The notes: a model not told the origin generated them from the sequence alone. Positions 37,272-46,081 are shown, counted from the first letter of the stretch. The stretch: DNA of 64,000 nt from Desulfosporosinus metallidurans (GCF_001936615.1 NZ_MLBF01000002.1:186001-250000); one strand, 5' to 3'. Made by a program: numbers and translations.

Positions 37272-37946
37272 GTGCTTAAGCCCGAGGAACTTCTCCGCTT
37301 TGCTCTGTTTTCATCCTTAACTACTGACGATGTCACTCCCCTGCTTCCCCATCTAAATGAGCGTCATTACCGCCGTGGACAGCTCTTGTTTGTTGAGGGA
37401 GAGATCGGTTCTTCAGTGTATTTTGTCCTCTCTGGACAAGTAAAACTCAGTAAATCAACACCAGAGGGTGTGGAACAGATTCTCGATTGGTGTGGCCCCT
37501 ATGATTGTTTCGCCGAACTTCTACTGCTTGAAGCAGGTTCATATCCAGCCACTGCTGAAGTTCTACAAGACAGCACCCTTTTAGTCTTACATAATGAAGT
37601 CATGCCCCGTCTTCTCGAGGCTAATCCTGCTCTCTCCATGGCCCTGATTCGGACTTTGAGCAGGCGGTTAAGGCTCGCTCAAGAGTTCATACGGATTTTA
37701 ACCAACCGTTCAACAGCAGGAGTTCTTGCTGCTCTATTTCTTCGCCTAGCGAAGCCTGCCTCAAACCCAGGCCAACCGATTTTTATAGATGCCTCACTCA
37801 CACATCGGGATCTAGCCAGTATGATCGGAACCTCACGCGAATGTGTCAATCGTGCCATTAACGGTTGGAAAAAATCAGGGGTTTTGAAACTGGTCGATGA
37901 TCGGTTGGAAATTATTAAGCCCTATGAATTAGCGGAATGGCCTTAA
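37272..37946 (+). CDS. Crp/Fnr-family transcription regulator
   Basis: 224 residues from the GTG at 37272 (GAGGTG at 6 bases). A cyclic-nucleotide-binding-like barrel covers about 10-120 (LLFVEGEIGSSVYFVLSGQVKLSK), and the C-terminal winged HTH has SLTHRDLASMIGTSRECVNRAINGWKKSG. There is no N-terminal four-cysteine cluster, so it is not an oxygen-sensing FNR with an Fe-S centre. The effector is unknown. The stop codon overlaps the converging unknown gene by 4 bases. Confidence 0.9.
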   Translation: MLKPEELLRFALFSSLTTDDVTPLLPHLNERHYRRGQLLFVEGEIGSSVYFVLSGQVKLSKSTPEGVEQILDWCGPYDCFAELLLLEAGSYPATAEVLQDSTLLVLHNEVMPRLLEANPALSMALIRTLSRRLRLAQEFIRILTNRSTAGVLAALFLRLAKPASNPGQPIFIDASLTHRDLASMIGTSRECVNRAINGWKKSGVLKLVDDRLEIIKPYELAEWP

Positions 37947-38800
37947 TTAAAACCCATGACATTGGAGCTTTCAGGCTCCAGTTGATTGACTATGTGCCAA
38001 CATTCTTCCCAACTTATGTTCAACTGACGCCGCCAAAATACCATCGCAGCGCGTGTCTTTTCACAGGCTCGTTCGTTAAATAGGCTTTGGGGCGGCATTT
38101 TTCCTCCCCATGCTTTAACCCATTCTTGATAACATTGAATGAGTTCTGTCGATTGACTCTTTAAAAATCGGAACGTATAAACACTTGTTAGCCAGTGGAT
38201 CACCTCATCTTCCCCTCCCCGAGCATAGACTCGGCCATCTAAGTCTGCTCCAGCGATCAGAAGAAGTAGAAACAGGAAATGAACGCGTATTGCCTGCCGT
38301 AAAGACTCAGGGTTTATCTGAACGATTTCTGCAAACCTTCCAATCGGCTTTAGAAAGAGTTTCACGTTAGGATCTCGGTAAGTACAAATTCCGAAAGCTG
38401 CTAAGGGGATTGGGAAGACATCCTCTAATCCACTCTCTTGTAATTGACCTACTAAGTCTCGTTCAGCCTGTACCAAACGTTGTTCTCTTATTAAAAGTTG
38501 TTCTGTTGTTTCTTTTAAGAAGGATTCCGCTTCTTTGGGACGATCCGGAAGAGAATCAGCCCATTCACGTAACCGAGAGCGCCGAGGCATGAGAATATCA
38601 ATCAGAGATCCGGTTTCTTGTTGCAGTAGTTTAAATCCCTGACGCACACGCTCAGGGTCACGATATAATCCTCGCATTAACGTTTCAGCTGCACGGGGAA
38701 CTTCCATGGATTCCTCAAACCGTACGATCGCTTCACCGTTGCGCTCCGGAAACTTGAGTCCCATGGCTTGCTCTATCTCTAATCGCAACGAAGACACCAC
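37943..38800 (-). CDS. Conserved hypothetical protein, 285 residues
   Basis: No family recognised. It has mixed helical character: an N-terminal region with ERVRQGFKLLQQETGSLIDILMP, a coiled-coil-like stretch (RPKEAESFLKETTEQLLIREQRLVQAERDLVGQLQES, about 90-127), a hydrophobic helix HFLFLLLLIAGADLDG (about 172-187) and a tryptophan-rich C-terminus. It converges with the Crp-type gene and diverges from the helicase gene (138 bases between starts), so its own promoter is likely. Function unknown. Confidence 0.75.
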   Translation of the reverse strand: MVSSLRLEIEQAMGLKFPERNGEAIVRFEESMEVPRAAETLMRGLYRDPERVRQGFKLLQQETGSLIDILMPRRSRLREWADSLPDRPKEAESFLKETTEQLLIREQRLVQAERDLVGQLQESGLEDVFPIPLAAFGICTYRDPNVKLFLKPIGRFAEIVQINPESLRQAIRVHFLFLLLLIAGADLDGRVYARGGEDEVIHWLTSVYTFRFLKSQSTELIQCYQEWVKAWGGKMPPQSLFNERACEKTRAAMVFWRRQLNISWEECWHIVNQLEPESSNVMGFN

Positions 38801-38937
38801 TGATCCCCCCTTAGCCTTGTCTCTTGTTTCATCATATGGGACCTAGTGATCATTCAGACCATCTACCACACAAAGTTGACCATTATTCAGCGTTTTGTTA
38901 AAATAAGTAAAATGACATCAGAAACGAGCTGACCGAC

Positions 38938-41187
38938 ATGTCTAAACGCACGTATCACGAATTTACACTTGACCCTTTTCAAGAAGAGGCACTGGATGCC
39001 ATTGATGCTGGAAAATCTGTGGTTGTGGCTGCACCCACGGGTACAGGCAAGACACTTGTCGCGGATTATTTAATTGAGAAAGCTATGACTGAACACCTAA
39101 AGGTGATCTATACAGCACCAATTAAAGCTCTGAGCAATCAAAAATTCAGAGACTTTAAAGCACAGTTTGGTGAAGAGGCAGTAGGGATCATGACAGGGGA
39201 TGTTGTCCTGAATCCTACCGCCCCCTTACTAATTATGACCACAGAAGTCTTTCGTAATCAAGTTATCACGGAAGATCCTAATCTTGAGTTTGTATCTCAC
39301 ATTGTTTTTGATGAGATTCACTGGCTCAATGACGAGGAACGTGGCACCGTATGGGAAGAATCCATTATTCTCGCACCTTCCAAAATGAAAATTCTTGGTT
39401 TAAGTGCAACGATAGCCAATGCCCAACATTTAGTCGATTGGATCAAATCCATTCGACATGAGGATGTTGCACTAATCGAAGAACATAACCGGGTTGTCCC
39501 TTTAGACTATTTCTATTATACCAAAGACACTGGCCTGGTTAGTTATGATGAACTCTGGCGTTATTATCGTCGAAAGCTCAAAGACCGTATCAATGACGAC
39601 AACCCCTTTGGCCCAACGAGCCACTTAGACCTCATTCGAACGATTCAACGTGACCATCTTCCAGCACTTTTCTTTGTTTTCAGTCGAAAACAATGTGCCA
39701 TAAAAGCCATGGAATTGGCGACCATCGCTAATTATTTAAGATCTCCGGAGCGCCGAATTGTTGAAGAAAAATTCCTTCAGCACTTTGGTCCAGAAATTGA
39801 ATGGTCGTCTTCAACCCGTCAACTTAAGCGTTTGTGTTCCAAAGGGATCGCCTATCATCATGCCGGATTGCTTCCATCTCAAAAAGTCATTGTCGAAGAA
39901 CTCTTCTTAGAACGACTGATTCACGTACTCTACTGCACAGAAACCTTTAGCGTAGGAATTAATTATCCCGTCAAAGCAGTTTGTTTTGACTCACTCAATA
40001 AATATGATGGACGCAATTTTCGCCCACTTGCCAATCATGAATTTTTTCAAATGTCCGGTCGTGCGGGGCGACGTGGTCTCGATAAAAAAGGCTATTCGTT
40101 TGCCATCGTTGACTTGTCCTATATGGAAAAGAGCCCTCCACCAAAGTTCCAGTTAAATCGACTCGAGCCACTCACCAGCCAATTTAGGTTGACCTACAAT
40201 ACAGTTCTGAATCTCACAGCAACGTTGACGCAGGGACAAATAGAAACTTATTTTCAAAAAAGTTTTGCAGCCTATAGCTACCGACTGAGTTCCGATCATC
40301 TTCACAACGAATTAGCTCAGATCCAGCAGCAGCTTGAAGCCACTCAACATCATCTCTGCGAAGAGGTTGGATCGTTTATTTGCCCGTTAAAACACCATCC
40401 CAAACGAAAGGAATTAGAGAAGCTCCGGAAGGCGTATAAGGCTTTAGGACCTCGCAAGCAAACTAGGGTATATGGCCGAGAAATGGCCCGCAAAATTCAC
40501 ACTTGGGAAAAGGTATTATCCTTAACTCCTAAAACTTGCCCTTCAGAACAGCAGGAAAACTGCAGGGATCAAAGTAAAACCTATTTTACCATCATACAAC
40601 AACAGCAAGGTCTTCAAACGGCTTTAGATGGCCTTCCCGATGAAAATGCCTTTTTAGATGAATTTGAATACAAGAAAAATCACCTTCGCCAAATAGGGTA
40701 TTTACGCGAAAATGAACTTTTGCCCCGTGGAACTTGTGCCAGCCGTATTTATGTTCAAGAACTCCTAGTAACTGAACTCATTTACTCAGACGTTTTCCAG
40801 CAACTCGATGACGATCAACTCAATGCCTTACTGTCCTGCATCGACTTCGAAGCAAGGAAAAATGATATGTTTCAACGTGCTGCAGTTTTTGATTCAGTAC
40901 CTGTCAAAGAAATCGCGGAATATATTCAAAGCATTTGTGGACAAGACACAGTTAGATACGACCCACGCGTTGCGGGGATTACTTATGCCTGGAGTCAAGG
41001 CACATCATTCGTTGAGGTACAGGCGTTATGTAACCTTGATGAAGGAGATATCATCAGTGTTTTCAGACGAACCATTGATTTGATGCGTCAAATGCGGGAG
41101 GCCATAGGCGATTCCGACCTGCGGACCCGCCTAAAAGCATGCATGGAAAAACTTGACCGTGATGAAGCTGCGATAATGGAACTATAG
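38938..41187 (+). CDS. Ski2-like superfamily 2 DEAD/DEAH helicase with paired cysteines
   Basis: 749 residues. Motif I APTGTGKT, motif II DEIH, motif III LSATIAN, motif VI QMSGRAGRRG, matching Ski2/Mtr4-type RNA helicases. The C-terminal half contains two C-x7-C pairs: C474/C482 (CEEVGSFIC) and C534/C542 (CPSEQQENC). These flank a ~50-residue basic insert and look like a metal-binding site. RNA turnover or repair is likely; the substrate is unknown. Starts 138 bases from the divergent unknown protein. Confidence 0.88.
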   Translation: MSKRTYHEFTLDPFQEEALDAIDAGKSVVVAAPTGTGKTLVADYLIEKAMTEHLKVIYTAPIKALSNQKFRDFKAQFGEEAVGIMTGDVVLNPTAPLLIMTTEVFRNQVITEDPNLEFVSHIVFDEIHWLNDEERGTVWEESIILAPSKMKILGLSATIANAQHLVDWIKSIRHEDVALIEEHNRVVPLDYFYYTKDTGLVSYDELWRYYRRKLKDRINDDNPFGPTSHLDLIRTIQRDHLPALFFVFSRKQCAIKAMELATIANYLRSPERRIVEEKFLQHFGPEIEWSSSTRQLKRLCSKGIAYHHAGLLPSQKVIVEELFLERLIHVLYCTETFSVGINYPVKAVCFDSLNKYDGRNFRPLANHEFFQMSGRAGRRGLDKKGYSFAIVDLSYMEKSPPPKFQLNRLEPLTSQFRLTYNTVLNLTATLTQGQIETYFQKSFAAYSYRLSSDHLHNELAQIQQQLEATQHHLCEEVGSFICPLKHHPKRKELEKLRKAYKALGPRKQTRVYGREMARKIHTWEKVLSLTPKTCPSEQQENCRDQSKTYFTIIQQQQGLQTALDGLPDENAFLDEFEYKKNHLRQIGYLRENELLPRGTCASRIYVQELLVTELIYSDVFQQLDDDQLNALLSCIDFEARKNDMFQRAAVFDSVPVKEIAEYIQSICGQDTVRYDPRVAGITYAWSQGTSFVEVQALCNLDEGDIISVFRRTIDLMRQMREAIGDSDLRTRLKACMEKLDRDEAAIMEL

Positions 41188-41196
41188 GGAAAAGCT

Positions 41197-41232
41197 AAAG
41201 GGAAAAGCTCAAATTTTGAGCTTTTCCCTTTG
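41197..41232. terminator. Bidirectional terminator between the helicase and rubredoxin genes
   Basis: Palindromic arms 41197-41213 and 41215-41231, almost without a loop, end in CCCTTT on one strand and the complement on the other. The two genes converge here. Confidence 0.8.
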
Positions 41233-41256
41233 CGTTTAGATCATCATTTAAGTAGT

Positions 41257-41418
41257 TTACGCAACTACCTCGAATTCACTTTTACTCACTCCACAAAGTG
41301 GACAAACCCAATCATCTGGGATATCCTCAAAAGCGGTACCCGGGGCAATTCCTGAATCCGGATCTCCAACTTCAGGATCATAAACATAGCCACACGCTGA
41401 GCAGACATAACTTTTCAT
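41257..41418 (-). CDS. Rubredoxin
   Basis: 53 residues. The iron site is formed by CSACG near the N-terminus and CPLCG near the C-terminus (C-x2-C-G and C-P-x-C-G), with Y-V-Y-D and WVCP core residues. One-electron carrier in anaerobes, often serving oxygen-reducing or NADH-dependent reductases. Monocistronic with a terminator downstream. Confidence 0.97.
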   Translation of the reverse strand: MKSYVCSACGYVYDPEVGDPDSGIAPGTAFEDIPDDWVCPLCGVSKSEFEVVA

Positions 41419-41526
41419 TGAAATACCTCCTTGATTAAATCTAATAAATTTAAATTAGTATTTATTTTAGCATTTATCCTATTGTTTAGCAAATACTTCC
41501 GTTCCATCCTGAACACCCTCTATTAA

Positions 41527-41976
41527 TCATAATAAGGACCCCTTATCCAATGAAATACTATAATGTCTGAGAACATAGCTGCGAAAATTTTCTACACATT
41601 GGCAAGGTTCGACATGATCGCAAAAACCCACTTCGAGTTTGCCGATTAAATGGTGATGCAATATATGTACATTAACGTGTAAATGATTTACTCGCTCGCT
41701 TACTTCTAAATAATGACGCATCACAAAATAGAATAGACCGAGCACTGCCAAACTCATAGTCATCCAGATTCTTGGCAAGAACAAAGGAATAAATAAACTG
41801 AATAACCCTAAGCACAAAGCAATCAGCATCCAAAACGTTTCTTGAAGTTTAGCCGTTTTCCACTCGTTATAACGGCCGAGATACTCATAGAATAACTCAG
41901 CCATACGCACTGATGGAAACGGTGGGTTTGGGGTCCCTGCCATTTCATTGAGTGCGAATTGGCCCAGTACTCCCAC
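41527..41976 (-). CDS. Membrane protein with His/Cys-rich C-terminus
   Basis: 149 residues. Two membrane spans lie at about 49-85 (MLIALCLGLFSLFIPLFL, TMSLAVLGLFYFVM). The C-terminal domain carries HLHVNVHILHHHLIGK followed by GFCDHVEPCQCVENF, a His- and Cys-rich patch suited to metal binding. No family recognised. It is 22 bases downstream of the HAD gene on the same strand and may be co-transcribed with it. Confidence 0.75.
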   Translation of the reverse strand: MGVLGQFALNEMAGTPNPPFPSVRMAELFYEYLGRYNEWKTAKLQETFWMLIALCLGLFSLFIPLFLPRIWMTMSLAVLGLFYFVMRHYLEVSERVNHLHVNVHILHHHLIGKLEVGFCDHVEPCQCVENFRSYVLRHYSISLDKGSLL

Positions 41977-41998
41977 GCTTATACTTCCTTTCAGAAAA

Positions 41999-42688
41999 TT
42001 ATAAAGTACCTTGACTAATTAATCGAAAGAGATCTTCAAGCTGGCCTGCATAATCTGTTAGCGTCTCAGATTCAGTGATTCCCACCAGAAATGTCTTCAT
42101 TCCCAATTCTCGACAGATGACATTTTCAGACTGCTCACTGACTAACAAACAGCTTTCCGTTTTTACTCCAAGGCTTTCAGCAACTTCTCGGAAGAACCCG
42201 AGATGGGGTTTACAATAATGAAAGTTATCCAAAGCAGGAATGACCTTAAAATGATCTGGGGTAAGTCCAGCCCAGCGAACCTGTTCCTGCATGGCGCCCA
42301 AAGGCATCAACGGATCCGATGCAACTGCGGTTAAAAATCCCTGTTGAATAGCGTTTTCGACCACTTTTACTCCTATAGGAATAGCCTGAACTAGGCAGCG
42401 CAAAGCGGGGAAATCGGATTCGTAAAACTCCTCGAAAATAGGTCGTAGGGTTTGGAATGACTGACCTGTGGCCTTGCTAAAATCATCGTAGAACGTTTGC
42501 ATATTGGTTTGCCCCTGCTTTGGATGATTTTTGGTAGTCTCTAGGGCTTTTAGCAGGTGCTTAGAAAATTTATCAGGTGAAAGAAGATGTGCAAAGCGAG
42601 GGGCTAAGATTCCAAGGTAATTCCGCATGAAATCTGCCGTATCAACCTTTGTCAATGCACCGACATCAAATAAAATAGCTTGTATCAC
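41999..42688 (-). CDS. HAD-superfamily hydrolase
   Basis: 229 residues. The usual nucleophile motif I is altered: MIQAILFDVGALTKVD has D-x-G instead of DxD. The second motif appears as AVASDPL and the later lysine/aspartate region as CKPHLGFFREVAESLGVKTESCLLVSEQSENV. The loss of the second aspartate and of the DD in motif IV suggests a non-phosphatase HAD (dehalogenase-like) or inactive protein. Substrate unknown. Confidence 0.8.
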   Translation of the reverse strand: MIQAILFDVGALTKVDTADFMRNYLGILAPRFAHLLSPDKFSKHLLKALETTKNHPKQGQTNMQTFYDDFSKATGQSFQTLRPIFEEFYESDFPALRCLVQAIPIGVKVVENAIQQGFLTAVASDPLMPLGAMQEQVRWAGLTPDHFKVIPALDNFHYCKPHLGFFREVAESLGVKTESCLLVSEQSENVICRELGMKTFLVGITESETLTDYAGQLEDLFRLISQGTL

Positions 42689-42756
42689 GTTCGTGTCCTC
42701 CTATTGAGGTCTCAAACTCTGAACCTATCCACTGTTTTGTTCTACTATCAGAAAGT

Positions 42757-42868
42757 ATAAGTGCAAGTAGGCAGCCGCCTTCGCCAGAGGGTCCCTTTTC
42801 GCCATCCTTGGCTACAGGGACACTTGGCCATCCATGGCCAGCGCTTGGCGCCAGCCAAGTTTTCTTTA
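42757..42868 (+). repeat. Dispersed palindromic repeat, long copy (B)
   Basis: It has the same ends and order as the 36457-36534 copy (ATAAGTGCAA start, GCCAAGTTTTCTTTA end) with a central insert of about 50 bases. The insert has its own GTCCC/GGGAC stem and a TGGCCA-tcca-TGGCCA palindrome, giving nested hairpins. No protein is encoded. It lies between the HAD gene start and the lactate operon terminator. Confidence 0.75.
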
Positions 42869-42955
42869 TATGTTATAATATTCTCGGTCTATACACAAAT
42901 TCCTCCTGTTTGTTGAGATTGTTCCTTTTTATTATGACCACAACTTGATTTGCGT

Positions 42956-42996
42956 AAAAAAAGAGCCCCCTGGGAGAATGATCCCATGAGGCTCCC
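42956..42996 (-). terminator. Strong intrinsic terminator
   Basis: Minus-strand arms (42963-42975 and 42982-42994) pair over 13 positions with one mismatch and are followed by seven T residues. It terminates the lactate operon or the RNA candidate above it, 264 bases after the operon's last stop codon. Confidence 0.85.
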
Positions 42997-43140
42997 TAAG
43001 CTCAGATTATGCAACGGCCCACTCTGCTTTTTACAGAGGCGCAAGCCTGAGCCTTACCTTCCCTCATGTTCTGCAGGCACATTGGGGAAGGCAACTTCAC
43101 CTTCATTCCTTCAACGCGATTTCGCTCGCTTTCGAGGCAA
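42956..43140 (-). ncRNA. Multi-hairpin RNA candidate ending in a strong terminator
   Basis: On the minus strand four elements appear in order: two small stems (GCGATTTCGC and CTCGCTTTCGAG on the plus strand, 43116-43136), a hairpin with arms 43057-43063 and 43085-43091, a GCTCAG/CTGAGC stem (43000-43005 with 43047-43052) enclosing a CTCTG/CAGAG hairpin (43022-43026 with 43034-43038), and a terminator (42956-42996). It is not coding in any good frame. It could be a small RNA processed from the lactate operon 3' end or a separate transcript; the 5' boundary is unknown. Confidence 0.5.
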
Positions 43141-43259
43141 CACATTTGCCTTACTTCATTCCAGAAAAAAGGTGTCTGCTCTTTTGACTTACTTCTATCT
43201 AGCTACTGGAAAATCCTTGGTAGTAAAATGTAACTTTTCCACGAATATCGTTGAATTAA

Positions 43260-45428
43260 TTACTTCTTATACTTATTTTGTTTCTTTTTTCGTTTCTCCA
43301 AAAGAAGTTCAGCCGTGTGTATAACTTTGATTTTTGGATTTTGCTTATCTAGGCCGCCTGAGATTTGCATTAAACATCCCGGGCAATCTACTACAACAAC
43401 ATCTGCACCCGTTTCTTCAATATTCTTGAGTTTACGGTCCAAGATGGGGCCCGACATCTCAGGAAATTTTATAGAGTATGAGCCAGCGAAGCCACAGCAA
43501 CGATCTGATTCCTTCATCTCAATGAGTTCTACCCCCGATGTATCCGTTAAAATTTTTCGGGGTTCAGCATAAACTCCCATTGACCGTTTCAGGTGACAGG
43601 AATCATGATACGTAATTTTCAGTGGAGCTCCGTCTCCTCCAGGAGGTAATCCACCTAAATCAAATAATAATTTGGAGAAGTCTCTAGACTTACGACTCAG
43701 TTCTTCAGCACGAGCTGCTAATGCCGGATCATCTTGGAGGAGCTCTTTATAACTTTCTATCAGTGCATGTGTACAGGTTGGACAAGCGGAGACTACATAA
43801 TCAACCTTTTCAGCCTCTAAGGCTTCAATATTCATAATCGCACACTTGCGCGCATTTTTGCGGTCACCCATGTACGTTGCCGGAGCACCACAACAAGATT
43901 GTCCCTCAGGAAATACGACTTCGAATCCTTTTTCATTTAGTGCGATAATAACCCCTTCAGCGATCTTTGGATAGACAAAGTCAAGCAGGCAGCCTGCATA
44001 GAGTGCGATCGTTCCTTTCCGTTTCTTAACATCTTGCTTTATGGTTTTAAACACATCTCGGAAAGGAACCTTAGCAACCGCGGGTAAACTCTTCTTTTCC
44101 GTAAGACCAGATAGAAACATAGGTAAATGACGGATAACCGGCTGCCCTTTTGTAAACGGCTTTTGAGCGACGGATGCAATGCGTAACATCGAATGGAACA
44201 ATCGTCGGTTAGAGACCACATCCAAGGCAAATTTTTGAGTAAAGGGAAGCCCATCTTTTTCTCCCATACGGTTTCGTATTTCCAAAATCATCTGCGGAAT
44301 ATCCAACTTTCCGGGGCATACTTCGGAACACTTCCCACATTGAAGACAAAGATTTTGCGGATTTTTGGCATCTTTCTCTGAGTTCAAGAAATTAGTTAAG
44401 ATGGTTCCAATCCCGCCTGTATAAATATGTCCATAGACATGTCCGCCTACGAGTTGGAAAGCGGGACAGACATTTAGACAAGAAGCACACCGAATGCACT
44501 GAAACGTCTTCTTGAATTTTTCGTCACTGTACATTTTTCGTCGACCATTGTCCATGAGGATGATGTGAAATTCCTTATCCTGAACCGTGCCATCGGGGAG
44601 GTAGGCAGGCGTGGCACCCGTTACCATACTTACATAACTAGTAATCTGTTGACCTGTTGCACTTCTCGGAAGTGCCTGGAGGATGTGTGTGGCATCCTCG
44701 AATTTTGGTACCAGTTTCTCTATACCTACTACGTAAACGTGAACAGGAGGTAAGGTTGATGTTAGACGGGCGTTTCCTTCGTTGGTCAACATAATCAAAG
44801 TACCTGTCTCGGCGATAGCCATATTGGCTCCAGAAATTCCCATATCTGCCTCTAAAAACTTTTTGCGAAGTTCAACCCTAGCCGTTTTAACGAGTTCCGA
44901 GATTTCAGGTTCGTTCAAGCGGTTCAAGTGGTTAGTAAATGTATCTGCAACTTCTTCTTTCGTCATATGGATTGCTGGCAAAACCATGTGAGAAGGATGT
45001 TGCCCAGCAAGCTGTACAATCCATTCTCCTAAGTCTGTTTCCTGTACATCCATGCCTTCGGCAAGTAACGTTTTATTGAGCAAAATCTCCTCTGAGGCCA
45101 TAGATTTCGACTTCACAATTCGCTTTACACCTAGTCTCTTGGCTAGCTCCAGAATATACGTTTTCGCGTCCTCACCGGTGGTCGCACGATAAACCTTAGC
45201 CCCTCTGGCGGATGCTTGTTTTTCGAATTGATCGAGCATATCATCCAAATGGCTTGCCGCATAAGACTTGACTTCTGCGATATTTTCACGAATCGAATTG
45301 AAGTCATAACCATCATACGCTTTTGCACGTGCCAAGGTATATGCATCTCCAAAACGTCCCAGAGCCCCTCGAAGCACATTGTTTCCAAGCGCTTCATCAA
45401 TTTTATGTTTAAATTGTTTGTCAGCCAT
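43260..45428 (-). CDS. Fused lactate-oxidation protein (LUD + 2[4Fe-4S] + CCG domains; LldF/LldE-like)
   Basis: 722 residues. Domain order: an N-terminal LUD domain (about 60-290), two ferredoxin motifs (CIRCASCLNVCP at about 310 and CLQCGKCSEVCP at about 360), and a C-terminal pair of CCG cysteine-rich domains with CCGAP and CCGFAG. This corresponds to LutB/LldF fused to LutA/LldE in one chain. It oxidises L-lactate together with the separate LutC partner, passing electrons to menaquinone. Overlaps the lutC stop by 1 base. Confidence 0.9.
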   Translation of the reverse strand: MADKQFKHKIDEALGNNVLRGALGRFGDAYTLARAKAYDGYDFNSIRENIAEVKSYAASHLDDMLDQFEKQASARGAKVYRATTGEDAKTYILELAKRLGVKRIVKSKSMASEEILLNKTLLAEGMDVQETDLGEWIVQLAGQHPSHMVLPAIHMTKEEVADTFTNHLNRLNEPEISELVKTARVELRKKFLEADMGISGANMAIAETGTLIMLTNEGNARLTSTLPPVHVYVVGIEKLVPKFEDATHILQALPRSATGQQITSYVSMVTGATPAYLPDGTVQDKEFHIILMDNGRRKMYSDEKFKKTFQCIRCASCLNVCPAFQLVGGHVYGHIYTGGIGTILTNFLNSEKDAKNPQNLCLQCGKCSEVCPGKLDIPQMILEIRNRMGEKDGLPFTQKFALDVVSNRRLFHSMLRIASVAQKPFTKGQPVIRHLPMFLSGLTEKKSLPAVAKVPFRDVFKTIKQDVKKRKGTIALYAGCLLDFVYPKIAEGVIIALNEKGFEVVFPEGQSCCGAPATYMGDRKNARKCAIMNIEALEAEKVDYVVSACPTCTHALIESYKELLQDDPALAARAEELSRKSRDFSKLLFDLGGLPPGGDGAPLKITYHDSCHLKRSMGVYAEPRKILTDTSGVELIEMKESDRCCGFAGSYSIKFPEMSGPILDRKLKNIEETGADVVVVDCPGCLMQISGGLDKQNPKIKVIHTAELLLEKRKKKQNKYKK

Positions 45429-46006
45429 TACGCTACCTCCTCTACCAGTTCATCAACAAAGACGACCACCAGTTGTTTCGGACCGTGAACCCCAATCGTC
45501 AAAACACGTTCAATATCCGAAGTTCTACTAGGACCTGTGATAAATCCAACAAATCCAGGAATTTGAGGAAGTCGATGAAGGGTTGCCATAGCTTCCATCA
45601 ATGTCGGTATGAGCTTATTGGTTGAAACAAGTGCGACGTGTATAGGCACAAGGGTCGAACACAGACGCTGATCAACATTAGCATCTGCATCGGCTTGAAC
45701 AAGAGTTCCAAGTTCAGCAATAGCATAGTTTACTTGCGTAATTCCCGCATGTGCATCTGGCGTTATTTCGCGAAAATGATCCGTAGTTACAGCTATTCCA
45801 GCTCCACCCAATTGTTGTGTAAAGTTTCCTTCTTGTGAGATCGACGAATTCAAGAGGGCCACAGTTTGAACCCCTTTTCCTTGGAGCACTTTACATACAA
45901 GTTCTCCTGCTTCTTCTGCAGTCTTAGTACGATAACATTCTCCAGAAACCGCTTCTAGTTTAGCCTTGAACCCCTCATACAATTCAGTGATTTTCTCAAT
46001 TCCCAT
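45428..46006 (-). CDS. lutC: Lactate utilisation protein C (LutC/LldG)
   Basis: 192 residues, a single LUD domain with SISQEGNFTQQLGGAGIAVT and AELGTLVQADADANVDQRL, then FITGPSRTSDIERVLTIGVHGPKQLVVVFVD, the family signature. It is the small subunit of the lactate-oxidising complex. First gene of the operon, preceded by a perfect palindromic operator at 46082-46098. The stop overlaps the next start by 1 base. Confidence 0.93.
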   Translation of the reverse strand: MGIEKITELYEGFKAKLEAVSGECYRTKTAEEAGELVCKVLQGKGVQTVALLNSSISQEGNFTQQLGGAGIAVTTDHFREITPDAHAGITQVNYAIAELGTLVQADADANVDQRLCSTLVPIHVALVSTNKLIPTLMEAMATLHRLPQIPGFVGFITGPSRTSDIERVLTIGVHGPKQLVVVFVDELVEEVA

Positions 46007-46081
46007 ATTGCTTTCCTCCCCTGCCGATTCCAGATATATTATTGACCTAACCTAAAAGTATCGTTACTAGTGCTTACATTC

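Noticed and set aside
42956..43245. SRP RNA, tmRNA or RNase P RNA as identity of the structured region
   Set aside because: None of the hallmark sequences (SRP GGAA/GNAR loop with flanking symmetric loop, tmRNA ends, RNase P GAGGAAAGTCC) is present.
42950..43324. Plus-strand open frame of 124 codons
   Set aside because: It overlaps the structured region and its terminator on the minus strand, has no ribosome-binding site and no recognisable domain.
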